A DNA stretch of 64,000 nt from Liolophura sinensis (lineage: Eukaryota; Mollusca; Polyplacophora; Chitonida; Chitonidae). Positions 30,478-40,561 of this stretch are shown piece by piece (the stretch's first letter is position 1; each line of letters begins with the position of its first letter). A program made the position numbers and the translations under genes. The notes below the pieces were generated by a model. It worked only from the letters and a program-made list of their open reading frames with translations, made no database searches and was not told the origin of the DNA. Location: positions 219,153-283,152 of the forward strand of contig NW_027017967.1 of assembly GCF_032854445.1 (NCBI RefSeq), read 5' to 3'.

Positions 30478-30579
30478 TGTAATATTTTTCAACATATATG
30501 TGGTATTTTTCAACTTATATCGGCCTAGGCTATAACCCTAAGCCAAACCCTAAACCCCAACCCTTACCCTTAGGCGAAA
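30478..30579 (+). repeat. Minisatellite and telomere-like edge
   Basis: ATATTTTTCAACATATATG (module-edge minisatellite) is followed by loose CCCTAA-like units (AACCCTAAGCCAAACCCTAA). This marks the right edge of the first DHFR/recombinase module. Confidence 0.55.
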
Positions 30580-31340
30580 TATCGGTCGAAAACTTGTTGT
30601 CTTCGATTGACCTCAAACTTTAATACAAAAGTTAATCGAGGTCAGCAGTCAAGAATCTGAGGTCTGTTTTGACCTTGACCCTGACCTTGACCTCCAAAAT
30701 GGCGATCAAAATTTGACCTTCACTTTGAACAGTTCTAAACAAATCCCTAATTGTTCCCTGACCTTGACTTTTTGACACATAGTGCTCCAGTGACTTTCAA
30801 GTCAAACTATAACCTCTTGTTTGACCTCCAATCTCTACCCTCGTTTTCAGGTAGTGCATTCCGATTGTACTCTCTAAATAAAAGTGTAGAAGGTAAAGGT
30901 CAAATCCGAGGTCACGACTTGAAGATCCCAGAGGCATTACGTATCTAAAGGTCAAGGTCGTGCGTCAATTGCGGAATTTTTTAAAGGTTTTCAAAGTTGG
31001 GGTCAAAATTTCGAACGCCATTTAGGAGGTTAAGATGGAAATCGAGCTCAAAACCGACCTCATATTCGTGGCCTCTGACCTCAATTACCCTTTGTGTCAA
31101 AGTTTGAGGTTGATCACAAAAAAGGTTTTGGACCCATTTGCTACGTTAAAGCATATGACCCATGTTATTAGATAGGGGTCAGAAACTGTTTTTCCCTGAT
31201 TGACCTCAAACTTTAATACCAGGGGTAATCGAGTTCGCAAATCACGAATCCGAGGTCAAATCTGGCCTGGAATTCAACGTTGACCTTCGAACTGCGATCG
31301 TGTGGGTCGGTAACATAAACCAAAGAATGACGGGTAGCTC
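30580..31340. repeat. GACC-rich dispersed repeat
   Basis: Same phrases as at 6.6 kb (TTGACCTCAAACTTTAATAC, GTAATCGAGGTC, AAAATGGCGATC). It leads directly into inverted satellite. Confidence 0.75.
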
Positions 31341-32400
31341 CCTAACCCTCATACTTTTTTTATCCAACTTCTAATTATTTGTGAATAAAGTAGATGCCTT
31401 GCTGATTCACCATGCCAATTTTCAAAGCTGTGTGTGTAAAATTAAAGGAGTTGTTTCCATATTCAAATGCCCATTGGCCGCCGTTAACATTGAAGGCTGA
31501 GATATAGATTTCCCCCCAAATATTTCCTTAATATTGTTTCATCCAATTTCTGTTTATTTGTGAATAATTGACATGCATTCCGTATTCTGCATGTCAATTT
31601 TCAATGGTGTGTGTGTGAAATTAAAGGAATCATATCCAAATCTAAATGCATATTAGCACCTGTAAACCTTGAAATACATCTATAACATATTCCCCCTCAA
31701 AATAATTTCTTATAAACTTTTTATTGAACTGCTGTTTATTTGTGTATAATGTACAAGCAGTGCCAATTGTGCATGGCAATTTTGAATGCTGTGTGTGTGA
31801 AATTAAGGGAATCATGTCCAGATAACCATGCACATTTGCACCCATCAACATTGAACAGATAGCTTGAGAGATAGATTTACCCACAAACTATTTTCTTAAA
31901 AGTATTGTATCCAATTTCTCCTTATTTGTGAATAATTTACATGCATTGCTGAATAAGCATGTCAAATTTGAATGGTGTGTGTGTGAAATTAAAGGAGTAA
32001 TATCCAAATCTGAATGCTGATTTGCACCCGTCAACCTCGAAATACTGGTATGGCACATAGTTTCCCCCCACCAAATATTTTTTAAAATTGTTTTATCCAA
32101 TTTCTGGTTATTTGTGCATAATCTACATGTATTGCTGATTTAGCATGCCAATTTTGAATGGTGTATGTGTGAAATTAAAAGAATCATATCCAAATCTGAA
32201 TGCATATTTGCACCTGTCAACCTCGAAATTGAGGTATGACACAGTCCCCCCCCCCCCATATAATTTTATATGAACTTGTTATGGAACTGATGTTTATTTG
32301 TGAGTAATGTGCATGCATTGCTGATTGTGCATGGCAATGTTGAATGTTATATGTGTAAAATTAAAGGTGTCATGAAATGATAACAGACGGTTTTTTTATG
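31341..32400 (-). repeat. 186-bp satellite, inverted block
   Basis: About six monomers on the minus strand. CCAATTTTGAATGGTGTGTG is the inverse of the plus-strand motif. Divergence increases to the right. Confidence 0.9.
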
Positions 32401-32880
32401 AATTTTAAAATTTTGTAATAGTGTCGACTGTACTAGAATTGTCTCCCCTTCTGTGTTTAGAGATAAGCCGAATGACGGAAATGATTGGAAGGTGATTAGG
32501 GCCTTAGTTTCCCATGGAATTGGTTGAATTTTGACAGGTAATTACCAAAGGTACGGATCTACTAGTTGAGTGAGTTTGGTGGAATTGCAATGAGTTGAAG
32601 GTGAGTATGGGCTAATTTAGTGCCGTACTGTAGGCAATATGCTGTAAGCACAAAGGTGGATAAGGGTGGGTGCTGTGGGTATTGAGTTCTGTATCGCATT
32701 AATTACTGTCCGATGGTGGTGAAATTTGACAGGTAATTAGACAAGTAATTATGCTAGAGAGGTGCTGAGTTTTATGACACTGAGATGAGTAGACGGTGAG
32801 TACGTTTTGTTAGAAAGGTGAGGTTGTCGGGAATAGGGAAATGTGGGGAATGTGGTAATATGTATGTGTGCATGTGTGTG
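32401..32880. repeat. Dispersed non-coding repeat shared with 50.9 and 56.3 kb
   Basis: GTGATTAGGGCCTTAGTT, GGTTGAATTTTGACAGGTAA, AGTATGGGCTAATTTAGTGC and ATTAATTACTGTCCGATGG recur at 50,930-51,070 and 56,340-56,650. No gene. Confidence 0.65.
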
Positions 32881-33430
32881 TGTGTATGTATGTATGTATG
32901 GCCCCAGGGGCAGAGTAATTGGCCTCCTTTTATTTTTTGTGTTTTTATGGGGGTTTTTGGGCGCGGTAATTGGCCCGGGGGCTGAGTAATTGGTCTCCCT
33001 TCACTAAGCATTCAATAGAACTTTCTCGTGGTGTTTTTACTTTTTTTGGACACGGTAATTGGCCCAAGGGCTGAGTAATTGGCCTCCTTTTATTTTTTTG
33101 TGTTTTTATATGGTTTTTTGGGGCACGGTAATTGGCCCAGGGGTTGAGTAATTGGTCTCCCTTCACTAAGCATTCATAGAACTTTCTCGTGGTGTTTTAC
33201 TTTTTTTGGACACGGTAATTGGCCCAAGGGCTGAGTAATTGGCCTCCTTTATTTTTTTGTGTTTTTATATGGTTTTTTTGGGGCACGGTAATTGGCCCAG
33301 GGGCTGAGTAATTGGCCTCCCTTCACTGACCATTCAGCAGAACCTCCTCGTGGTGTTAGTGGGAAACAGATGTATCATATGGCTAAAGCTGCTGACTCTT
33401 TGATGGTTGAAGCAGACGATCTTATGTGAA
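32881..33430 (+). repeat. Fragment of RING-element terminal repeat with local triplication
   Basis: GTAATTGGCCC and GAGTAATTGGCCTCC recur around TTCACTAAGCATTCA and CTTTCTCGTGGTGTT in three ~130-bp units. The last part (33,325-33,405) matches 57,805-57,885 inside the left terminal repeat of the RING element. No RING coding part is present. Confidence 0.7.
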
Positions 33431-33782
33431 TTTTTGTTGTTTGTGGTACTATCGACTCTACCAGAGTTGTCTCCCCTCCCTGGGTTAAGCCATAGGGCGT
33501 CTAACAGCAACTGATTGGATGGCGATTGCGGCCTTAATTGTCGTACTTAATGCGTAATAGATTACACACACATTCCCCCATCACTGAGATACTCGCCTTT
33601 TAACACCTTCTACTCACCCTCTACTCAAAACGTACACTACCCATTAACCCTTCTGCCCTTCCCTTTTGCATCCTTACCGACATACGTACCTTGTGACACG
33701 TCCTTCTCAGCACCATCCACACCCCTCTAATAATAACCTTTATTTGTCCTCTCATTTACCACCAAACATCAACCATCAATTT
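33431..33782. other. Unassigned spacer
   Basis: C-rich, T-rich non-coding sequence with short phrases from the 32.4-kb repeat in inverse (ACTCGCCTTTTAACACC). No gene seen. Confidence 0.4.
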
Positions 33783-33888
33783 CCAAAAACGGAGGTACCC
33801 ATCCCAAGGCAGGATTCGATCCAGGCATCACGCCACCTCCTTTAAATAATAAATCTCTACACATATGTAGGGATGTATTTTGGAAACT
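33783..33888 (-). repeat. Dispersed repeat with B-box-like core
   Basis: Inverted copy of 7,396-7,525 (AGAGGTACCCATCCCAAGGC, GGATTCGATCCAGGCATC). Confidence 0.6.
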
Positions 33889-33941
33889 TCACGCTTCAAA
33901 CTTACTGCATCACTACTACAATCACTTGCCTCTCTACTCAC

Positions 33942-33998
33942 CTTTAATATAATAATATTATATTATTATTTATATTATATTATAATAATAATATTATT
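33942..33998. repeat. Palindromic AAT/ATT microsatellite
   Basis: A self-complementary run of TAATAATATTATATT units that could form a cruciform, directly before a SINE tail. Confidence 0.85.
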
Positions 33999-34258
33999 TA
34001 TTTGATTGGTGTTTCACGCCATGCGCAAGAATATTTCACTTATTCGGCGGCGGCCAGCATTATGGTGGGAGGAACCGGGCAAATCCCGGAGGAAACCCAC
34101 GACCATCCGCAGGTTGCTGTCCTTCAGACCTTCCCCCCTTACGACCGGAGAGGAGGCCAGCATAACCTGGACTTGAACTCACAGTGACCGCATTGGTGAG
34201 AGACTCGTGGTTCATTACGCTGTGCTAGCGCGCTGTCCAACTGAGCCACGATGGCCCC
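33999..34258 (-). mobile_element. SINE family A
   Basis: Minus-strand copy: the tail starts TTTGATTGGTGTTTCACGCC and the tRNA-like head ends CTGAGCCACGATGGCCCC. Confidence 0.85.
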
Positions 34259-34600
34259 GTCCCTGATTGACCTCAAATGTTAATATCAGGGGTAATCGAG
34301 GTCTGAGATGAAAAATCCGTGGTCAGATCTGACCTATGCCTCGACCTTGCCCTCCAAAATGGCGGTCGAGAGATTTAGACGGCTATATGTAAATATGCAA
34401 TGCGCCTGTATAATGTACACTGCATTTATCCGAGGGGGCATTAGCCAACTTTTTACAAGTTGTTTCCGACCATCGCTACGTGGAAGCTTCCCCTTGAGAT
34501 GGTCTTTTTTTGTGGGCGAGTGTTTTTGACACCTGGTGTCACACCTGACAACTGTTATCTTTTTCATTTAATATTAAACTGCTGTTCAAAACCCCATAAA
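34259..34600. repeat. Short GACC-rich piece, then unassigned
   Basis: 34,259-34,375 is GACC repeat. The remainder has no recognised gene but contains the first, diverged unit of the following tandem repeat (GTTTTTGACACCTGGTGTCA). Confidence 0.5.
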
Positions 34601-35560
34601 CAGATGGGGTGACTACTTTATTTCCCATACAAATATTTCTTCTTCCGGGTTTTGCGGATTTACATTTTTTTTATTTTATTAATTTCTTTAATTGTGGGCG
34701 AATGTCTTTTGACACTTCGTGTCACGCCTCACAACTGTTATCTTTTTCATTTAATATTGAACTGCTGTTCAAAACCCGTAAACAAATGGGTGACGATTTT
34801 ATTTCCCATACAAATATTTCTTCTTCCAGGCTTTCCGGATTTACATTTGTTTTTATTTTATTATTGTTTTGTGCGCGAGTGTCTTTTGACACTTCGTGCC
34901 ATGCCTCACAACTGTTATCTTTTTCATTTAATATTGAACTGCTGTTTAAAAACGCCCATAAACAAATGGGTGACGATTTTATTTCCCATATAAATATTTC
35001 TTCTTCCGGGCTTTCCGGATTTACATTCTTTTTAATTTTCTTTTTAAATTGTTTTGTGGGAAATAAAATCGTCACCCATTTGTTTATGGGCGTTTTAAAC
35101 AGCAGTTCAATATTAAATGAAAAAGATACCAGTTGTGAGGCATGGCACGAAGTGTCAAAAGACACTCGCGCACAAAACAATAATAAAATAAAAACAAATG
35201 TAAATCCGGAAAGCCTGGAAGAAGAAATATTTGTATGGGAAATATTTGTTTTTATTTTATTATTGTTTTGTGCGCGAGTGTCTTTTGACACTTCGTGCCA
35301 TGCCTCACAACTGTTATCTTTTTCATTTAATATTGAACTGCTGTTTAAAACGCCCATAAACAAATGGGTGACGATTTTATTTCCCATATAAATATTTCTT
35401 CTTCCGGGCTTTCCGGATTTACATTCTTTTTAATTTTCTTTTTAAATTGTTTTGTGGGCGAGTGTCTTTGACACTTCGTGTCACGCCTCACAACTGTTAT
35501 TTTTTTTCATTTAATATTGAACTGATATTCAAAACGCCCTTAAACAAATGGGTGAAGACT
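34600..35560. repeat. ~180-bp tandem repeat derived from a gene 3' end, with one inverted unit
   Basis: TTTATTTCCCATACAAATA recurs at about 34,618, 34,799, 34,979, 35,387 and 35,559. A unit at 35,048-35,245 is inverted and nearly perfectly complementary to its neighbours, forming a large hairpin. Each unit equals the last codons, stop and 3' UTR of the recombinase A terminal exon (35,561 on). The 260-aa and 221-aa ORFs here are readings of the repeat, not genes. Confidence 0.8.
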
Positions 35561-35868
35561 TTATTTCCCATACAAATATTTCTTCTTCAGGGCTTTCCGG
35601 CGCCGAATTTCAGCCCTAATGCGATCCGTCAACTGATTAACCGAGTACTTCTCCAGCAACCTTGAGCCCTGTTCGCTGCTACTCATATGGGTCCACATTT
35701 GATGGGACGGGACTGGTGCCACATCCTCTCTGTTGAAATACCGCCTGCCATGCTTGCCGGGTGAGGAAGTGGAAGGCCGGTCACTCCTAGTCGATGCAAA
35801 TGAGGTCAGCTCTGCAGACCCGGGACACGTCAGTATGTCATCCGCATCGTCTTCAGCTAGTTCTGAAA
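35561..35868 (-). pseudogene. Recombinase A copy 1, terminal exon (acidic/basic tail)
   Basis: Minus-strand exon-like unit after a 3' splice site (ATATTTCAG/AACTAG). An acidic opening (ELAEDDADDILTCPGSAE) gives way to a basic C-terminus (RAEIRRRKALKKKYLYGK) and TAA at 35,561. The opening repeats the exon at 35,966-36,136, so this exon series grew by duplication. Membership in the recombinase gene is inferred from strand, order and splice signals. Confidence 0.5.
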
Positions 35869-35965
35869 TATAAACCATGAATGCAATAGTGAGAAAACAT
35901 TTTCTTCCATTCAACCACCTATTTATTCTTCCAGTTATCTTGGAAAAAGGTAAAATTTACTCACC

Positions 35966-36136
35966 ACGTTGCGGATTTGGGGAACCAGACCCTTCCTCTA
36001 TGTAAGACTTTGTCTTCTCTTGCCGAGAAAATGGTGGAGCTCCCAATTCCTCCAGAGCCCTGTTCGATGCAAATGAAGCTAGGTCGGCAGACCCGGGGCA
36101 CGTTAGTACATCATCCGTATCGTCTTCAGGTAGTTC
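35966..36136 (-). pseudogene. Recombinase A copy 1, internal duplicated exon
   Basis: It is bounded by a 3' splice site (TTTTTCAG/AACTACC) and a 5' splice site (CAACGTG/GTGAGTAA). It encodes ELPEDDTDDVLTCPGSAD ... RALEELGAPPFS. It shares its second half with the next exon (36,262-36,360) and its first half with the terminal exon. Confidence 0.5.
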
Positions 36137-36261
36137 TGAAAAATAGACCATGAATGCGATGGTGAGAAAACATTTTCTTCCATGTACATCTGGACATTTC
36201 TACCTATTTGTTCTTCCAGTTATCTTGGAAAAAAGGTAAGATTTACTCACCACGTTGCGGA

Positions 36262-36360
36262 CTTTGGGAATCAGACTCTGGTTCCTCTGGTGTCTTCTCT
36301 GGCGGAGAAAGTGGTGGAGCTCCCAGTTCCTCCAGAGCCTTGTTGAAATCTTCACTCTCT
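36262..36360 (-). pseudogene. Recombinase A copy 1, internal exon
   Basis: Between a 3' splice site near 36,360 and a donor CAACGTG/GTGAGTAA at 36,255. It encodes NKALEELGAPPLSPPEKT, a duplicate of the neighbouring exon's second half. Confidence 0.45.
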
Positions 36361-36717
36361 GGAAATTAAGAATATAAGCGTCATGTCCGACATTCATATA
36401 CCATCCATAGCCCGTAAAGGGCGTTCCAAGTCGATAATCGCAAGATCCATTTCCAAAACAACCGTTTAACACTAGCTCCCAAAGACAAAGGTATGTAAGA
36501 TGTTATACAAATAGGAAATAAAGCCGGTGACACACAAGAGAGAAGCGGTCATCAGTTTTCAATGATGCCGGGCAGACAGTGGATATTCCAGGCAAGAATT
36601 CCATATCAAGGTTGAAATTCGTAGACCATGAATGAGTTCCGGGGCATCTCTATTAAAGAAACCCCATGATTACTTTTTTGACCTCCACTCACAATTCCAG
36701 GCATGAAAACTTACATT

Positions 36718-36862
36718 TTCCCTCGGTGGGAAACACGGACTTCTTTGCCTTGATGGACTTTCCTTTTCCTTTCCCTTTGCCTTCTGCCGGCTCCTCCTCT
36801 GGTTTACTAGAAGCCATTAGGGCGTGCATGCCCCGTTTAAGCATCGGGTACTTGTCGGATAC
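36718..36862 (-). pseudogene. Recombinase A copy 1, Lys/Gly-rich exon
   Basis: Minus-strand exon-like frame: VSDKYPMLKRGMHALMAS, then EGKGKGKGKSIKAKK. The basic stretch looks like a nuclear-localisation or DNA-binding tail. Splice-like ends are at both sides. Confidence 0.4.
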
Positions 36863-37019
36863 TGAAACAAAATAGTATAAGGCTTCTGAAAATTCAAACA
36901 TTTGAAATAAATCTGGGACGTGAAAAGTATATCACAACCGTATCTCCCATTAACAGGTCGGTATCTGCGCCCACATATTTCGTGACGGAAATGCTTGTTA
37001 TTTCGAAATCTGTACTTAC

Positions 37020-37850
37020 CTGTCGCTTCTGTGGGGGATTGTTCTTCTTCTTTTATTGTCTCTGTCTTCTTTGGAACACACGCCTATGTAGAAGCTTGGC
37101 CACCGGCGATGGCATCTCTGATCTTGCTGGCTATCTCCATGGTCCGTGTTCTCCCTATTTGTAGAGCGTAATATTCTCCTGCTGTCCTCTCACTATGGCC
37201 CAAGGCCCTGGACAACTCTCCAGGCAACTCCAGGTGCTTCGACCACATTTGTGTCGTGACCGACTTCCTGATTATTGTGGCGTTGATTTTCTTCTTGAAC
37301 ACCTTTGCATACCTGGAGCTGATCAGGGTGGTGATCTCTGTGTTGGTGAAACCCCTCTCGTTGGACTGACGGATGAAGAGGCGTTTGTCCTCACTCTTTG
37401 GTCGCAGTGAACGCACGTAATCATTCAGTTGGTTAAAGACATCTCTGGGAAGACACAGATGGGCGGGGCGGTGGTATGCGGTCTTGTGTTCGATGACACT
37501 GCTTGCTGTCGCGACGGGCGCGACGAAAGTCTTCCAGTGTCGTGTTAATGACTGCACCCGAGCGCTTTTTTTGTGATAAGAAAAATCTTTAATGCCAAGT
37601 AGGCGACCACATCCAGGTACAAGCCCAGCTTTACGGGACCTTTACGCTCTCCATTCAGAAGGGCAATGGCACGCTGTGTCACCGATGACTTTTCGCACAT
37701 CTATCGGGGTGACAAACAACTCTGCCTGCTTTACTCTTTTTCTCCACGTTTCCGCCCTCGAGCTCTCTCTAATGACCGTATTCCAGTGAGTGATCTTCCG
37801 CATCGGGGTCTGAGCTCATTCTATGTTCTTCTCCCAACTGAACCTTGCCC
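37020..37850 (-). pseudogene. Recombinase A copy 1, catalytic domain (tyrosine recombinase), deleted
   Basis: The C-terminal half is readable (37,084-37,557): EHKTAYHRPAHLCL, TIIRKSVTTQMW, then LGHSERTAGEYYALQIGR with the His, Arg and catalytic Tyr box of tyrosine recombinases. Upstream, the part with the first catalytic Arg is lost by a ~30-bp deletion near 37,500, and small indels break 37,560-37,850, as shown by the better copy at 46 kb. After TAG 37,084 the frame stays open to a splice donor (GCGACAG/GTAAGTAC, 37,020). Confidence 0.75.
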
Positions 37851-37900
37851 ATAGGCTGAAGGAAGACAAGTATGACATTACACTCCCAGGCGCTAAGGTT

Positions 37901-38272
37901 TCACCTTTCATAGTGTGATTTATCCAGCCGCGAATGGTTTGGGGCTCCATGCACGCCTCCAAGTCGTATTCTGGCGACACGTCTCCCCCAGATCCTCCTC
38001 ACATGCGTGGTGTGCTGTTCTGCCGCCGAATGTTTCCTCAGCCCTCCATCAAAAGACTCAAGCCAGTCACAAAATGTCTGAAGAAGGCTGCCCGCTTCCG
38101 AGGGCACATATACCTCTTCTCCTGTAGGTTTTGGTACTGGCGTACCGCTGTCGTCCTCATCCCCTTTCTCGGAAGCCACTTCCGGAGACAGGACCTCCAC
38201 GCTGATGTCTAGTGGCGAGACGCTTGCATCATCCGCCTGATGACAAGTCGGAGCATTCATCCTTTGTTCCAC
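37901..38272 (-). pseudogene. Recombinase A copy 1, linker and core-binding region
   Basis: In frame with the zinc-finger part but separated by TAG 38,273-38,275, where copy 2 has CAG (Gln). The acidic linker (SPEVASEKGDEDDSGTP) is followed by LLQTFCDWLESFDGGLRKH, homologous to LLEAFKQWLEDFDGG in lineage B. I read it as the N-terminal, DNA-clasping domain. It ends beside a plausible donor (GAAAG/GTGAAA). Confidence 0.65.
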
Positions 38273-38549
38273 TTACTGGTCCGCTTCACAATAGAATAGC
38301 GACATCATGTGGGCGAACTTTTTGCTTGTTCCTTTCAGGCCGTGTTTGTTGACAAGGTAGGAGTCAACCCTGACGAACACCTTACTGCATATCGGGCACG
38401 GGTGTGTTTTCCCCTTCGTCCTCCGTTTCGTCGTCTTCACGCAGGCAATCTTCTTCAACAAATATCCATAAATGTCCCGGAGATGTCTGTTCAGGCAAGT
38501 GAACGGATTTCCGCATTCTGGACAGATGACTCTGGGCCAGACCTGCGGG
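38273..38549 (-). pseudogene. Recombinase A copy 1, two C2H2 zinc fingers
   Basis: It starts after a 3' splice site (TTTTCCCCGCAG at 38,550). It encodes CPECGNPFTCLNRHL (finger 1; its last His is replaced by Tyr) and CPICSKVFVRVDSYLVNKH (finger 2, complete). Both pairs are probably DNA-binding. Confidence 0.65.
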
Positions 38550-38764
38550 GAAAATTGCCGCCTAGGTGCTCTTTGCAAAGAAAGTCGGTAGTGCCGCCGC
38601 CTTCGGGTAATTTTGCCTGCACACCAATCAAATTCGGAGGAATCCGACGATTCTGACTGTTCACAGCCAAAACAACAGAGGAAAACATCAGAATAAGATT
38701 AACAATGAAAATTTCAAAGCAATGTGCACATTGTAGAAGAGTGGAAGAAGCTTCGTTTTTTATT

Positions 38765-39046
38765 TATTTATTTTATTGATATTAATTATTATTTATTTAT
38801 TTAATTGGTGTTTACGCCGTACTCAACAATATTTCACTTACACGACGGCGACCAGCATTATGTTGGGAAGAAACCGGGCTGAGCCCGGGGGAAACCCACG
38901 ACCATCCGCAGGTGGATGACAGACCTTCACGCGTACGGCCGCGAAGACAGCATGAGGTGGACTTGAACTCACAGCCACCGCACTGGTGAGAGACTCCTAG
39001 GACATTACGCTGCGCTAGCGCGCTAAGTGACTGAGCCACGGAGGCC
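38765..39046 (-). mobile_element. SINE family A in intron
   Basis: Minus-strand copy: tail TTAATTGGTGTTTACGCC, head end TGAGCCACGGAGGCCC. It lies between exon-like units of recombinase A copy 1; copy 2 lacks it. Confidence 0.85.
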
Positions 39047-39159
39047 CTATTCTATTGTAATAAAGATATGGAAATAATAATAACAATAAGAATAAGCATA
39101 TTGACAGTATTTATGATATTGATAATAAGTATGGAAATGGACAAGAAACAAGCAAACCT

Positions 39160-39520
39160 TACTTACCTTGGACTTTTCATTGTCCACATGGCTTCCCGTA
39201 CCCGATTCTTCCCGCTCCTTTAGTTTTTGTAGAAGAGATTCCGACAAGGAGGATATTTTAATAATAATAATGATGATGAAAACCATGTTGAAAATTGTAA
39301 GAACAACAATGCTGAAAATAATAATAATAATGAAAATGATGCTGAAGATTATACCAATGATGCTGAAAATAGTGATAACAACAATAAGAATAAGAATATT
39401 GACAGCATTTATGATATTGATATGAAAAATGGATAATAAATAAGCAAGCCTTACCTACCTCGGACTTTACACTGTCCACATCACTTTCCGTTTCGGAATC
39501 CCGCTTCCTCAGTATCTATA
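39160..39520 (-). pseudogene. Recombinase A copy 1, two charged exon modules around an AAT microsatellite
   Basis: The minus-strand modules encode SLLQKLKEREESGTGSHV ... ending at donor AAG/GTAAGTAAG (39,170), and RKRDSETESDVDSVKSE ending at donor GAG/GTAGGTAAG (39,458). The interval is an (AAT)n-rich intron of ~230 bp. The same two modules occur at 47.45-48.03 kb. They are highly charged and of unknown function. Confidence 0.5.
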
Positions 39521-39539
39521 GAAGAGATTATGTACAGTA

Positions 39540-39700
39540 TATGGAATCTGGCGACATAGATGGCATTTTTCAACTAAGGTAGAGTATTTTCACACAATGG
39601 ATGGTATTTTCAACTTCGGTAGAGTGCTTTTAGATCATACATGATCTTTGTCAACACAGACGGCATTTTCAACTGAGAACCAATGCGAATGAACCGAAAT
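39540..39700 (+). repeat. Minisatellite at edge of inverted module
   Basis: GATGGCATTTTTCAACT, GGATGGTATTTTCAACTTC and GACGGCATTTTCAACTG: inverse of 28,080-28,250. Confidence 0.7.
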
Positions 39701-40557
39701 TTTAACTGCAAAGTAAAAACATTTGAGAACTATTTCTTTCTGAAACAATATTCGATCAATTTGAGATTTAGCATGTATAGCAAGCGTTCCATAGAGACTT
39801 TTTTGGTCTGAAAAAAGATGAGGTGTGTATGCAAATTAGGTTTTGGAAATTACACGCGATGTGACGTCATAGGAAAAACGGAAAATAGAAACTGAGGATT
39901 CTTTTCATGTCACCTGATATTGTTTGACCTCCTGATCATGAATCCAATGAATCTTATTTTTGCTCTGCGATGTATATTTTTGTTGGAATGTGTGATGAAA
40001 ACGCTAAAATTTGCTTCATTTTTGCAGATAATGTGGCAGAAGTTAAGTAACTATTACAGCTATAAAGATGGCTGAGTACAAATGGATATATCTACTGTAG
40101 TGTACTAATCGTTGAAGTGTCTTAAAAAATACGGCAGTTGAAGAGTGAAAAAATCGTCCAAAGGTCAATTTGCTATATTTGGCACTTGGACGTCCCCATG
40201 TTATATTATGTATTTTAAATCCATTTATAAATAGGAGGAAAGGACGAAAATTATAAGCACGCTAACCAATGTAGTTTCACGTCCTGATCACGAATCTGGA
40301 TTTATTTCATACCTGCGACGTAAAATTTTACCGTGAACTGCGATCAAATTGCGGGAAAAAAGGCAATTTGCAACATATTTTGAGGTCTAGGACAGAAAAC
40401 TAGTATATTTGTAAAGCTGAAAATCAATGAGTGCAAAGAGCTATACATGTACTCTATGTGCTGAAAATCGTTCACTGTATTTAAAAAAACGGGGAGTTGG
40501 GGTGGAATATGCACACCTTCAAATATTATCCAAAAGTGAATTTAATCATTTGGCACA
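39701..40557. repeat. Distal part of inverted module, copy 2
   Basis: No gene. The right part (about 39,980-40,550) is the inverse of 27,545-27,980. The left part (39,720-39,980) is unassigned. Confidence 0.55.
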
Positions 40558-40561
40558 TATA

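Noticed and set aside
34609-35391. 260-aa plus-strand and 221-aa minus-strand ORFs
   Set aside because: Both cover a 180-bp tandem repeat with an inverted unit. The sequence is A/T-rich 3' UTR-type DNA, so the openness is a repeat effect.
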